Positions 36,279 through 44,661 of a stretch of 64,000 nucleotides of DNA are shown here, in pieces (position 1 is the stretch's first letter; each line of letters begins with the position of its first letter). Below the pieces are notes generated by a model. It made no database searches. It was not told the DNA's origin and was given only the letters and a program-made list of their open reading frames with translations. This DNA comes from Colwellia sp. (GTDB lineage: Bacteria; Pseudomonadota; Gammaproteobacteria; Enterobacterales; Alteromonadaceae), in the NCBI RefSeq assembly GCF_013214175.1, contig NZ_JABSPA010000001.1, forward strand, positions 670,619 through 734,618. Direction: 5' to 3'. The position numbers and the translations under genes were made by a program.

Positions 36279-38597
36279 ATGACGGGTAAAAACACTTTCC
36301 GTTCTATTTTTTGCGTACTTTCATTAAGCACAGTGATTGCTTGTGGGGGGGGAGAAGAATCGCCAGAAACAACAGTAGAATTACAACAGCCACCTCAGCC
36401 GACAACACAATCATACTCAGTCACAGTCATTGATGGTTATTTACGCTCAGCAACAGTTTGGTTAGATTTAAATAACAATGGCTCTCAAGATACGGATGAA
36501 CCCACTACAATCACCCAAAGTGGTGGTAAAGGGACGCTTACTTTACCTTCTGATATTAACCCTCAAAATTACAGCGTTATGGTGCTTGCACAAGCAGGTA
36601 TTACTTTTGATGAAAGCTTAAATCAGCTAGTTGAAAAAGACTTTATTTTGGCTTCACCCCAAGGTGAAAGCATTATCACCCCATTAACTACTCTCGTTTA
36701 CTTAAAGAATAGAGAACTAGGGAATATAGAAAGTGCTAAATCACTTATAGGTGAGCAATTTAATTTGACGCCTCAGCGTCTGTTTTCTGATTTTATTGCC
36801 TCAAGCGATACCGAGCAGGAAACTATTGCAGCTGATATTGTTCGATTGTCTTTAATGGCTGAATCGGAAGACGAATTTACAAATTTACTTTCTGATTCTA
36901 ACGTGCTGTTTGAAAATATTAATGAGTATCTAACACTGAGTGTTAGAGATGATAATAAAATAAGAGTAATTAGAGATCTCGGTGGTGCATTAGCGAGAGA
37001 TACTGATCTTGATGATATAGCGGATACCGACGATCCAGATATTGATGGTGATAGTATTTTAAATGAAGATGATGCTTTTATTTATAATTATAAAGAGTGG
37101 AAAGATCTTGATAATGATGGGATTGGTAACAACAGTGATACGGACATCGATGGTGACGGTATTCTCAATGATGAGGATGATAATCCTCTATTGGCAGAAT
37201 TCAATACCATCAAAAACCCTGGTGAACTTAAAGTATCAGAGCTAATAACGGGTAATATTACTCAAGGTCAATGGCAATACTTTACCGTTAAATCACCTGA
37301 AGATGTAATGCTTAATTTTTCACTCGAAAATTTGTCTGACGATGTAGATTTATATGTTAAACAAGGCGAGTCACCAACTAAATTTGATTACCACTGTCGC
37401 TCTAACTTAAGCAATAGTGAGGCAGAAAAATGTGTAATGCGCGCTAAAGAAGTGACTACTTACCATATTGGAATTTTGGCAAGACAAAATGCTAACTTTG
37501 AATTAATAGTTGAGTCTGAGGCTATTGTTTATCAGAAAGTGATGTTATTACTGCATGGGTTAGCGTCAGATCCAGGAACATGGGATGCTATGGTCAATGA
37601 TGACAGTTTCTTTAATGGAAATTGCCAAACTCTAACTATAGATAATGATACTTTATTAGACGTAGATACTAATAATAATGGTATTAGTTGCTTTAATTTG
37701 GAATTTGGATCTTTTGATCGAGATTCTGAGTTTTCGGCAACAGGTCTTGATAATAAAACTTGTGGTAGCGCTTTAGGCTGTAATGGGGATTACACTACCT
37801 TTGAAGGTTTAGGTTCTGAGGTCAATGCCGGAATTAGCCGTATTATTGAAACATTAGGACAGGATATAGAAGTCTTTATGTTTGGGCATAGTCGCGGAGG
37901 TTTGGCTGCACGCTCCTATTTACAAAATGACCAATTAACAAACCGATCACTAGTAAAAGGTTTTGCCACCACAGGTACTCCACATCAAGGGTCTCCACTT
38001 GGCCGTTTTTATCAATATATGCACAACAATTGTATTCCTAAAAGCACTTATCGCCAAGATAACAGTAAGTGTGAAGATAACTGGGAAGTGATTGAAATGC
38101 TGCAAGGTATTAGAAAGTTTTTTGGTTACAATTATTCAAATAAATACCAAATGGATTTACAGGCGCCAAGTATTGATTTCTTATCTCCTGAATCATCATC
38201 TATTAAAAGCCTAAACGAAAGTGTATATGATCTTAATGGCTTAATCATGGGCCAGTTAACTTATGAAGGAACTTCATTTGGTATATTAGGTAAGGATGCA
38301 GGATTATCAGATACGTATGATCTATACGCATATGGAACATGGTTTTCTGGTGACCATCCTCACCCTGATACATTAAGGTATATTGAAAATGGTCAAACAA
38401 GATCGTCACTGAAAGGTGATGGAATCGTACCATCGTATAGCCAAAAACTGAGTTTATTACTTGATAAAGAAGGGATTGAAATTACGGTACAAAGAAGTCA
38501 AAAATCTGTGAATATATTACACATAGAAGAAACCTCTAAAGTCAGTGATATTAACTGGATTTTTGAAAGGTTATACCCAAACTTAGGTTGGAAATAA
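36279..38597 (+). CDS. Lipoprotein with Ca-binding repeats, PPC domain and C-terminal lipase-like alpha/beta hydrolase
   Basis: 772 residues. A lipobox (VIAC, Cys22) follows the signal. The region 40-230 contains YLRSATVWLDLNNNGSQDTD, a domain found in several marine surface lipoproteins. At about 245-310 there are Asp-rich thrombospondin type 3-like calcium repeats (DTDLDDIADTDDPDIDGD; DNDGIGNNSDTDIDGDG). At 315-415 a PPC (bacterial pre-peptidase C-terminal) domain reads GQWQYFTVKS and DVDLYVKQG. From 420 on comes a hydrolase domain with VMLLLHGLASDPGTWD, the nucleophile in FGHSRGGLAARSY and possible Asp and His in LKGDGIVPSYSQ and NILHIEETSK. Probably a surface or secreted esterase/lipase. 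Good ribosome site (caggag). It forms an operon with the next gene. Confidence 0.85.
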   Translation: MTGKNTFRSIFCVLSLSTVIACGGGEESPETTVELQQPPQPTTQSYSVTVIDGYLRSATVWLDLNNNGSQDTDEPTTITQSGGKGTLTLPSDINPQNYSVMVLAQAGITFDESLNQLVEKDFILASPQGESIITPLTTLVYLKNRELGNIESAKSLIGEQFNLTPQRLFSDFIASSDTEQETIAADIVRLSLMAESEDEFTNLLSDSNVLFENINEYLTLSVRDDNKIRVIRDLGGALARDTDLDDIADTDDPDIDGDSILNEDDAFIYNYKEWKDLDNDGIGNNSDTDIDGDGILNDEDDNPLLAEFNTIKNPGELKVSELITGNITQGQWQYFTVKSPEDVMLNFSLENLSDDVDLYVKQGESPTKFDYHCRSNLSNSEAEKCVMRAKEVTTYHIGILARQNANFELIVESEAIVYQKVMLLLHGLASDPGTWDAMVNDDSFFNGNCQTLTIDNDTLLDVDTNNNGISCFNLEFGSFDRDSEFSATGLDNKTCGSALGCNGDYTTFEGLGSEVNAGISRIIETLGQDIEVFMFGHSRGGLAARSYLQNDQLTNRSLVKGFATTGTPHQGSPLGRFYQYMHNNCIPKSTYRQDNSKCEDNWEVIEMLQGIRKFFGYNYSNKYQMDLQAPSIDFLSPESSSIKSLNESVYDLNGLIMGQLTYEGTSFGILGKDAGLSDTYDLYAYGTWFSGDHPHPDTLRYIENGQTRSSLKGDGIVPSYSQKLSLLLDKEGIEITVQRSQKSVNILHIEETSKVSDINWIFERLYPNLGWK

Positions 38598-38601
38598 TAC
38601 T

Positions 38602-39645
38602 ATGAAAAAACTTACTATTATTATTTTTGTAGTTGTAGTTGCCACGGGAGCCATTGGGTGTCTAAGTATGTCTTCTTTCCCTTCAACAGAAACAGAGTCA
38701 GTGCAAAGAGTCGAATCAGCCAAACCTGCTGTATTAGCAAATGACAAAGCTAAAATTTTAGAATCTAAACGGGAAGGCAAAGAAAAAGATGTTAAAAGTA
38801 ATATTATTCATACTATGCTAGATGCAACTAAGGCATTGCAAATAGCTAATACGCTTTTAAGCAATATTTATAATCATGAAAAAATAAATGTCTCTGATGA
38901 AAAAGACCTTTTAAAATACCTCAAAGCAACTAATGATGAAGGCGTTTATCAGCTTATCGTCAAAAAGTTACAAGCTGCTGATGTGGGTAATGAAAGCGAC
39001 GATAGATTAGTTGAATATAGCTTAAGTCTGCTAGCTGCTGTTAATTCTCGTAGAGCAAGTGAGCTGTTCTTTAACTTTATTGGAAAAGAAAAGTGGCAAG
39101 GTTCGGATGCTATTTACATCGTCAATAAATCTATTTCAAAATTAGCACGAAATAGTGACTACACTGATTTGTTTCAACAAACATTTACACAAACTTTGGA
39201 TGACAACCCCTTTGTAGCTGAGTTAGCAACAGCTATTGCTCTTAATGCTCAAGCGGAGCAAGTAGATTACCTAATTAGCTATGTTGATAGCTCATTAGAA
39301 CATAAAGGTAAAGCCGCAACCCAAGCAATGAATAGCATTCATAAAGAGTCTTTAGTCCCACATATCTCCAGTTATATCTCCGATAGCTCAACAGAAGCCG
39401 TTCAAAGTACAGCGCTCAGTTCATTGGCTAATATGGGGCAATATGAAGCTGCATCGGCATTAATAACATGGAGTTCACAACAACCTAAAGGTTCTATAAA
39501 GCAAGTTGAAAAGCTATTTAATATTGCTTTAAGTAGGAGTCCGTCAGCTAAGAGAGCAATTGAGAAAGAAATAAACTCTCAAGAATTTGCTAACGAAAAC
39601 GTAAAAGAGTTAATTATTAAGATGTCTAATGAGGGGGTAAATTAG
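38602..39645 (+). CDS. Hypothetical lipoprotein, HEAT-like helical repeats, partner of the lipase-like gene
   Basis: 347 residues, starting 4 bases after the lipase-like gene and so co-transcribed. The N-terminus is a hydrophobic segment with a lipobox-like AIGC (Cys20). The rest is helical with recurring units such as NSRRASELFFNFIG, ISKLARNSDYTDLFQ, STEAVQSTALSSLANMGQ and YEAASALITWSS, which resemble HEAT-type repeats. The length and membrane anchor recall lipase-specific foldases, but the foldase motif RxxFDYxLSALGE is absent. A role in folding or localising the upstream hydrolase is only a guess. Confidence 0.7.
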   Translation: MKKLTIIIFVVVVATGAIGCLSMSSFPSTETESVQRVESAKPAVLANDKAKILESKREGKEKDVKSNIIHTMLDATKALQIANTLLSNIYNHEKINVSDEKDLLKYLKATNDEGVYQLIVKKLQAADVGNESDDRLVEYSLSLLAAVNSRRASELFFNFIGKEKWQGSDAIYIVNKSISKLARNSDYTDLFQQTFTQTLDDNPFVAELATAIALNAQAEQVDYLISYVDSSLEHKGKAATQAMNSIHKESLVPHISSYISDSSTEAVQSTALSSLANMGQYEAASALITWSSQQPKGSIKQVEKLFNIALSRSPSAKRAIEKEINSQEFANENVKELIIKMSNEGVN

Positions 39646-40080
39646 TCATTATAAACTTAAGAGTCTAGGCTTGTTGGTCTTTTTATAGCCAATAAGCTGC
39701 TAGAGAAAGCCATAATTCCCTCTCCGTCACCTTATTTAAATATATACAGTGTGGAGTATCAAAGCGTTCTATAGCCTATCTCAACAAAGGCTGTTTATTT
39801 ATTTGATTCCGGTAAAACTCAAACTTGGATCTACCGATACTTAGCATTGATTAGATGTATCTGGATGAATATTAAACAATAAAAATCCAGATAGTATATG
39901 AGACACTAGAGATGAAGGTTTATTCCCAAAGGATGCGAGCGGCCTTACTGAATGAGAATCACATTTCGAATGAAAGAAGCTAAAAGAGGTAAACTTTATT
40001 AAACGAAGAAAACCAATAAAGCCTTTAGCTTTACCTATTCAACCTAAACGATAAAACAATAGTACAAGGAAGGTATTAAA
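39646..40080. other. 435-base non-coding stretch
   Basis: No gene, strong hairpin or repeat recognised. A 24-codon frame at 39912-39986 (MKVYSQRMRAALLNENHISN) is too short to accept. It ends with the strong ribosome site of the next gene. Confidence 0.5.
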
Positions 40081-41190
40081 TTGAACCCAATAGTTAAAAA
40101 ATCCAAAATATTATTTCCTAAATCAAACTTTCCAATTCACCATACTTTTATGGAAGTGTTGTTTAGGTATTACTCTACAGATACGACTGATGTAAGTTCT
40201 TCGGATATTGGAAAGCTTTCACTGTTAATGGGTAAAGAGTTTATATGCTTGCTATATCTTGTTGAACACCTAGATGAAAATGATAACTCTAATGAGTTTT
40301 TTAGTCTTTGTTTAAAAATGAAAGTTAATGCAAAAAAGCTCAAGGCGACGAATGGTGCGGAGCTTATAACAGATGAGTTACCCAAGATAACTGAAGCTAT
40401 AGAAATTTATTCAGTAGCTTTTGAGCAAGAGAAACTAGCATTACTACAAGAAGCTGAAAGGCTAAAATCTGTTGAGAGAGCTGAATTAGCTAAGAGAGTT
40501 CAGGAAAACTTTAGGCTGCAAGAAGCTAAGTATTTAAAGACCTTTTGTGATTTCCCTGAATTTGGCATAAATAGAATAAAAATAGGCTCCCACGCCGCCA
40601 AAATTTTAAAGCGCCTCCAAGGTGGTGTTATTAATGAACAAGACTTTATCTGGCTGGATGAGAAGGGCTTTAATAATGAAAGTGTCACTAAAGCATTTTA
40701 TATAAATAGAGCTAAAAGCCACTTAGCACAATGGAAAATTAGTAATAAACCTTGGAACTTGGTTAATGCTATAGCTGACTACAGAAAGGCTAAGTCATCT
40801 CAGGAAGTGCTTGGTGTTGTTAAATCAAACTACCCCTTTAAGTTCTCTAGAGGGAATAAAAAGTTGAACTCAGCCTTACTCACAACCTCTGGTGGTGTCT
40901 ATCGTGACCTAAACCAATATGCTGAGTCTTTGAAGCTAGGAAGTGAAGCCAACACACTAACGCCCTCTGATTTTCGCCCCTGTACCTTGATTGGCGCATC
41001 TAACATATTGCTTGGCAATGTTAGTGAAGGGTATGAGTGGTATCAAAAAGCGAAGGAGCGAGGTTTTAAACCTGATAGCTACGATAACGAGCTTCGTTCA
41101 GTCTATATGCGCTGTAGTAAACAGATCCAGAAAGAGCTAAGGATTGACTTGTTAGGGAAGGGATATAGTTACTCTTGGTTAGCAAGTTAA
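40081..41190 (+). CDS. Hypothetical protein with coiled coil and TPR-like C-terminal part
   Basis: 369 residues from a TTG start with a strong AAGGAAGG ribosome site. The N-terminal 110 residues are helical. Residues about 118-155 are a charged coiled coil (EQEKLALLQEAERLKSVERA). The C-terminal third has TPR-like units, for example GGVYRDLNQYAESLKLGSEA and IGASNILLGNVSEGYEWYQ. No enzymatic motif, signal peptide or membrane segment. I do not recognise the family. It stands alone, flanked by over 400 non-coding bases on each side, an arrangement typical of accessory genes. Confidence 0.7.
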   Translation: MNPIVKKSKILFPKSNFPIHHTFMEVLFRYYSTDTTDVSSSDIGKLSLLMGKEFICLLYLVEHLDENDNSNEFFSLCLKMKVNAKKLKATNGAELITDELPKITEAIEIYSVAFEQEKLALLQEAERLKSVERAELAKRVQENFRLQEAKYLKTFCDFPEFGINRIKIGSHAAKILKRLQGGVINEQDFIWLDEKGFNNESVTKAFYINRAKSHLAQWKISNKPWNLVNAIADYRKAKSSQEVLGVVKSNYPFKFSRGNKKLNSALLTTSGGVYRDLNQYAESLKLGSEANTLTPSDFRPCTLIGASNILLGNVSEGYEWYQKAKERGFKPDSYDNELRSVYMRCSKQIQKELRIDLLGKGYSYSWLAS

Positions 41191-41630
41191 ATCAAGAAGG
41201 CAGATACAATCAAGTAACATTTCAAATCATGACATTTACAGTCTGCCTATGATGCTGCTCAAAAGTTAAATAAAAAGACAAGATAAGTTAGCAGTTTTAG
41301 CAAATTGATAGAAAAACATGAGATAAGACAGGCAAAATGGTATTAGCCTAAAATAGTTAGTATGGCTAATATGCATATCTTTGAGAGTGGAATATTTTAG
41401 TAAAGGGTTCAAAATCGCATGTCGCTACGCGACATAGTAATGAAAAAATAATTCTATGAAAGCGTTTAGCTTCTTTTGGAAATAAGTTATTAAACCTCCC
41501 AAAAAATATCCTAGGAATATCCTAAAACAGTCTATATTTTTCCCTAAAAAAAATGTAACCTATTGATACCTATTAAGTTGTTGTTTGATGCTTGAATGAC
41601 AATACAGATTAATATAAGTGATTGATTATA
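41191..41630. other. Non-coding stretch upstream of the LMW phosphatase gene
   Basis: About 440 bases. It holds small hairpins (attagcc/ggctaat at about 41341-41368; atgtcgc-tac-gcgacat at about 41419-41435) and a short direct duplication tatcct-aggaatatcct near 41507. Nothing identifies an RNA gene. The promoter of the downstream gene should lie in its last 100 bases. Confidence 0.5.
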
Positions 41631-42116
41631 ATGGAAGAAAAAGTTTTGAAAGACATAAAAGGCGTGAAATCTGTATTGTTTGTCTGTATGGGCAATATTT
41701 GCCGTTCGCCCAGTGCCGAGGCGGTGTTTAGACATAAAATGAACGCTCAAGGCCTAACTCTGAAAGTTGATTCTGCGGGTACGTTAGGTGCTCATGCCAA
41801 AGAAAAGCCAGATCATCGTGCGCAAAAAGCTGGTGTTGCCCGTGGTTATTCTTTTGATGGCATTAAAGCGCGTAAGGTGACAGTGCAAGACTTTACCGAC
41901 TTTGACCTTATTCTAGCCATGGACCACGACAATGTTGAAGAGCTAAAGAAAGTAGCACCAGCAGCTGCGCTAGATAAAATACATTTATTGTTAGATTTTG
42001 CTGTCGACCATGAAGAAGAGCAGGTGCCAGATCCGTATTATGGCGGCGCTAAAGGTTTTGATTATGTACTGGATTTAGTTGAAGCGGCCAGTGATGGTTT
42101 ATTAGATAAAATATAA
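41631..42116 (+). CDS. Low molecular weight protein-tyrosine phosphatase
   Basis: 161 residues from ATG 41631; a TTG 9 bases earlier is less likely. The phosphate loop CMGNICRS near the N-terminus has the Cys-x5-Arg-Ser motif, and the general-acid loop is DPYYGG (VPDPYYGGAKGFDYVLDLVE). These enzymes dephosphorylate tyrosine, often of exopolysaccharide kinases, but no such kinase or polysaccharide cluster is adjacent, so a housekeeping role is as likely. A strong bidirectional terminator follows. Confidence 0.93.
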   Translation: MEEKVLKDIKGVKSVLFVCMGNICRSPSAEAVFRHKMNAQGLTLKVDSAGTLGAHAKEKPDHRAQKAGVARGYSFDGIKARKVTVQDFTDFDLILAMDHDNVEELKKVAPAAALDKIHLLLDFAVDHEEEQVPDPYYGGAKGFDYVLDLVEAASDGLLDKI

Positions 42117-42146
42117 ATCGGCATATTTACTTTATCTCAAGATAAT

Positions 42147-42179
42147 AAAAAAACCTTAGCCAAAGCTAAGGTTTTTTTA
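42147..42179. terminator. Bidirectional rho-independent terminator
   Basis: The hairpin aaaccttagc-caaa-gctaaggttt is flanked by A7 and T7 between the convergent phosphatase and aroH genes. Confidence 0.9.
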
Positions 42180-42237
42180 TTTGCATAGTTATACTTTTTG
42201 CTCTTTTAACAAAATAAGTAAAACCTTATCGCTTTAT

Positions 42238-43290
42238 TTAAGCGAAACGCGTTTTTACTGAATCAGCCAGTAAGGCTAATATGTCATCACTTACCGTTAA
42301 ATCAACACAGGCATCGGTAATACTTTGTCCATAAGTTAATGGCGTATCTTTTTTAACCGCTTGATTGCCTTCGACGATGAAGCTTTCAATCATTACACCA
42401 AAAATACTCTCTTCACCCTGGCTGATTTGCTCCGCGATTGAGCGAGCGACATCTATTTGTTTATTGTGATCTTTACAGCTATTACCATGGCTGCAATCAA
42501 TCATAATACTTTGTGATAGTGACGCTTTTTCAAGTTTCTGGCGAGTCTCTTTAATATCAGCAACATGATAGTTAGGAACCTTGCCACCACGTAAAATCAC
42601 ATGGGCAAACGGGTTGCCATGAGTTTGGTAAATACACATTTGGCCACTTTTATCGGGCGAATATAATACATGAGGTACACTTGAAGCCTGAATCGCATCA
42701 AGGGCAATTTTAACATTGCCGTCAGTGCCATTTTTAAAGCCAACAGGGCATGACAAGGCAGACGCTAATTCGCGGTGAACTTGGCTTTCAGTAGTACGTG
42801 CGCCGATAGCGCCCCAACTGATCAGGTCGGAAATGTACTGACCGGTAACCATATCTAAAAACTCAGTACCAGCAGCGAGTCCTAGGTCATTAATTTCGAC
42901 TAATAAGCTACGTGCTAATTTTAAACCTTTAGCAACGTGAAATGATTTATCTAAGTCAGGGTCACTAATTAAACCCTTCCAACCTACGGTGGTACGTGGC
43001 TTTTCGAAGTAAACACGCATAACAATAAGTAATTCACTTTTATACTTGTCACGCAATACCGTCAGCTTTTTCGCGTAATCAATGGCTGCAGCTGTATCGT
43101 GAATAGAGCAAGGGCCGATAATTACCAGTAAACGCTTATCGTCACCACGAATAACCGCTTCAATTTCTTTGCGGCTTTGCATTATAAAATCTGCGGTGGC
43201 AGCACTTAAGGGAATTAGCTCAGCAAGCTCAGCGGGAGAGGCTAAATTTTCAATTAGCGTCGTGCGTAATTCATCAGTTTTAATGGTCAT
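42238..43290 (-). CDS. aroH: 3-deoxy-7-phosphoheptulonate synthase, AroH type
   Basis: 350 residues, type I DAHP synthase. It condenses PEP and erythrose 4-phosphate, the first step of the shikimate pathway. Family motifs: IGPCSIHD, MRVYFEKPRTTVGWKGLISD, SWGAIGARTTESQVHRE, GFKNGTDG and IDCSHGNS. Within the paralogues it fits E. coli AroH best: TDELRT..IE.L.SPAEL at the start, FLDMVTGQ, SPDKSGQM.IYQT.GNP and PLTYGQSITDAC. AroH is the tryptophan-sensitive isoenzyme in E. coli; whether feedback by Trp holds here cannot be seen. It neighbours ppsR/ppsA, as aroH does in E. coli, and ppsA makes its substrate PEP. Confidence 0.94.
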   Translation of the reverse strand: MTIKTDELRTTLIENLASPAELAELIPLSAATADFIMQSRKEIEAVIRGDDKRLLVIIGPCSIHDTAAAIDYAKKLTVLRDKYKSELLIVMRVYFEKPRTTVGWKGLISDPDLDKSFHVAKGLKLARSLLVEINDLGLAAGTEFLDMVTGQYISDLISWGAIGARTTESQVHRELASALSCPVGFKNGTDGNVKIALDAIQASSVPHVLYSPDKSGQMCIYQTHGNPFAHVILRGGKVPNYHVADIKETRQKLEKASLSQSIMIDCSHGNSCKDHNKQIDVARSIAEQISQGEESIFGVMIESFIVEGNQAVKKDTPLTYGQSITDACVDLTVSDDILALLADSVKTRFA

Positions 43291-43491
43291 GAAATTCTAA
43301 TACTTTTTTGGTTTTAATTTGATTTAGTTTGTTTTTAGTTCTGCCTTTTCATCAACAAATATTTCGCAGCACATAAACTAATTTATGGGCGCTAACATAG
43401 CTAAATTAGCCGCTAATGTGAACTGTTATTACTAATAAAAAGCGATAAAACGCCGATCATTTGATATCAAGAAGGTCTTAATTATGACAAA

Positions 43492-44301
43492 TTAATATTT
43501 GTAACGCTGCAAGCCGGTTTCAGACAGTATTTTAGCGGTAATTTCTTCAACTGAAAACTTGGTGGTATTGATGAAAGGTATCTTCTCATTTTTATAGAGT
43601 TTTTCTACTTCTCGAACCTCCATGCGACACTGTCTGGCTGAAGCATACTTACTATTAGACATACGGCCTTCTCTTATATCCATCAGCCTTTTTGCATCTA
43701 TGGTTAGGCCAAAGAGTTTCTTTTTGAAGGGCTTTAAAAAAATGGGGATGTTTAACTCTTCCATATCATCATCGGTAAAAGGGTAATTGGCCGCTTTAAT
43801 GCCATATTGCAGTGCTAGATATAGCGCGCTTGGCGTTTTACCTGAGCGTGATACACCAACTAAAATAACATCAGCTTCTTCATAGTTGGTTACGTTAGAG
43901 CCATCATCATTGGCTAGCGCATAATTCACGGCTTCAATGCGGTAATCGTAAGTTTTTTCATGAATACTATGGGTTCTATGGGCGATAGGTTTGGCTTTTA
44001 CTGCCAGTTCTTTTTCTAGGGGAGCAACATAGGGCTCTAAAAAGTTATAAATTACCGCGTCACAACTATCAATTATTTCACGAATATCATTATTAACGAA
44101 GGTATGAAATACCAACGCTGATTCACCGCTGCGGTTGGTCGCTCTGTTTATTTTTTCTTTGGCCTCTTCAGCCTTTTCGACGGTTTCTACAAAGGATATG
44201 GTGTGGTGCTCAAATTCAGTGGGGAAAAGCGACAGCAGTGCATGACCAAAAACTTCAGAAGTGATGGCAGTGCCATCAGAGATATAAAAAGCTGAACGCA
44301 T
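43492..44301 (-). CDS. ppsR: PEP synthase regulatory protein PpsR (bifunctional kinase/pyrophosphorylase)
   Basis: 269 residues, DUF299 family. It inactivates PEP synthase by ADP-dependent phosphorylation of a Thr and reactivates it by phosphate-dependent dephosphorylation. The P-loop is GVSRSGKTPSALYLA (about residues 149-163), preceded by the N-terminal FYISDGTAITSEVFGHALL and followed by NYPFTDDDMEELNIP and RQCRMEVREVE. It is divergent from ppsA across a 360-base region, a common arrangement. Confidence 0.95.
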   Translation of the reverse strand: MRSAFYISDGTAITSEVFGHALLSLFPTEFEHHTISFVETVEKAEEAKEKINRATNRSGESALVFHTFVNNDIREIIDSCDAVIYNFLEPYVAPLEKELAVKAKPIAHRTHSIHEKTYDYRIEAVNYALANDDGSNVTNYEEADVILVGVSRSGKTPSALYLALQYGIKAANYPFTDDDMEELNIPIFLKPFKKKLFGLTIDAKRLMDIREGRMSNSKYASARQCRMEVREVEKLYKNEKIPFINTTKFSVEEITAKILSETGLQRYKY

Positions 44302-44661
44302 AATTGAATCGTCTTAATTGAAAAGTGAATTGAATAGTTATTTATCTGTAATGAATTTATCGTGAAAGCTAGTATGAAAACTTTTAAGTTATATTTTATT
44401 ATGTCTTTAATTTACTATAACTGGCAGTGTAGAATGTACTTAACTACAAAAAATACTAAGTCTATCAAGTGGCTTCACACTCAGTGATAATTAAAAGCCT
44501 TTGAGGTAATGCATTGATTGAATATAAGGGTTACGCCTTTATCAAAATCAATAGCGCCGTATTGTAATGCTTTTAAACTCACTCATGAAGCGCTGAGTTG
44601 AGCATTAACTTAATAGAGTTAGTATGATTAAACAAATTTATTTTTTAATTGGAGAAGTGTC
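44302..44661. other. Divergent promoter region ppsR/ppsA
   Basis: 360 AT-rich bases between ppsR and ppsA that must contain both promoters. I found no convincing Cra (FruR) site; the nearest candidate, tgaagcgctga near 44585, departs from the consensus at key positions. No repeat or RNA gene seen. Confidence 0.5.

Noticed and set aside
38602-39645. Lipase-specific foldase (Lif)
   Set aside because: Length and anchor fit, but the RxxFDYxLSALGE motif is absent and the sequence reads as HEAT-like repeats.
44580-44600. Cra (FruR) site in front of ppsA
   Set aside because: The best candidate departs from the consensus at invariant positions.
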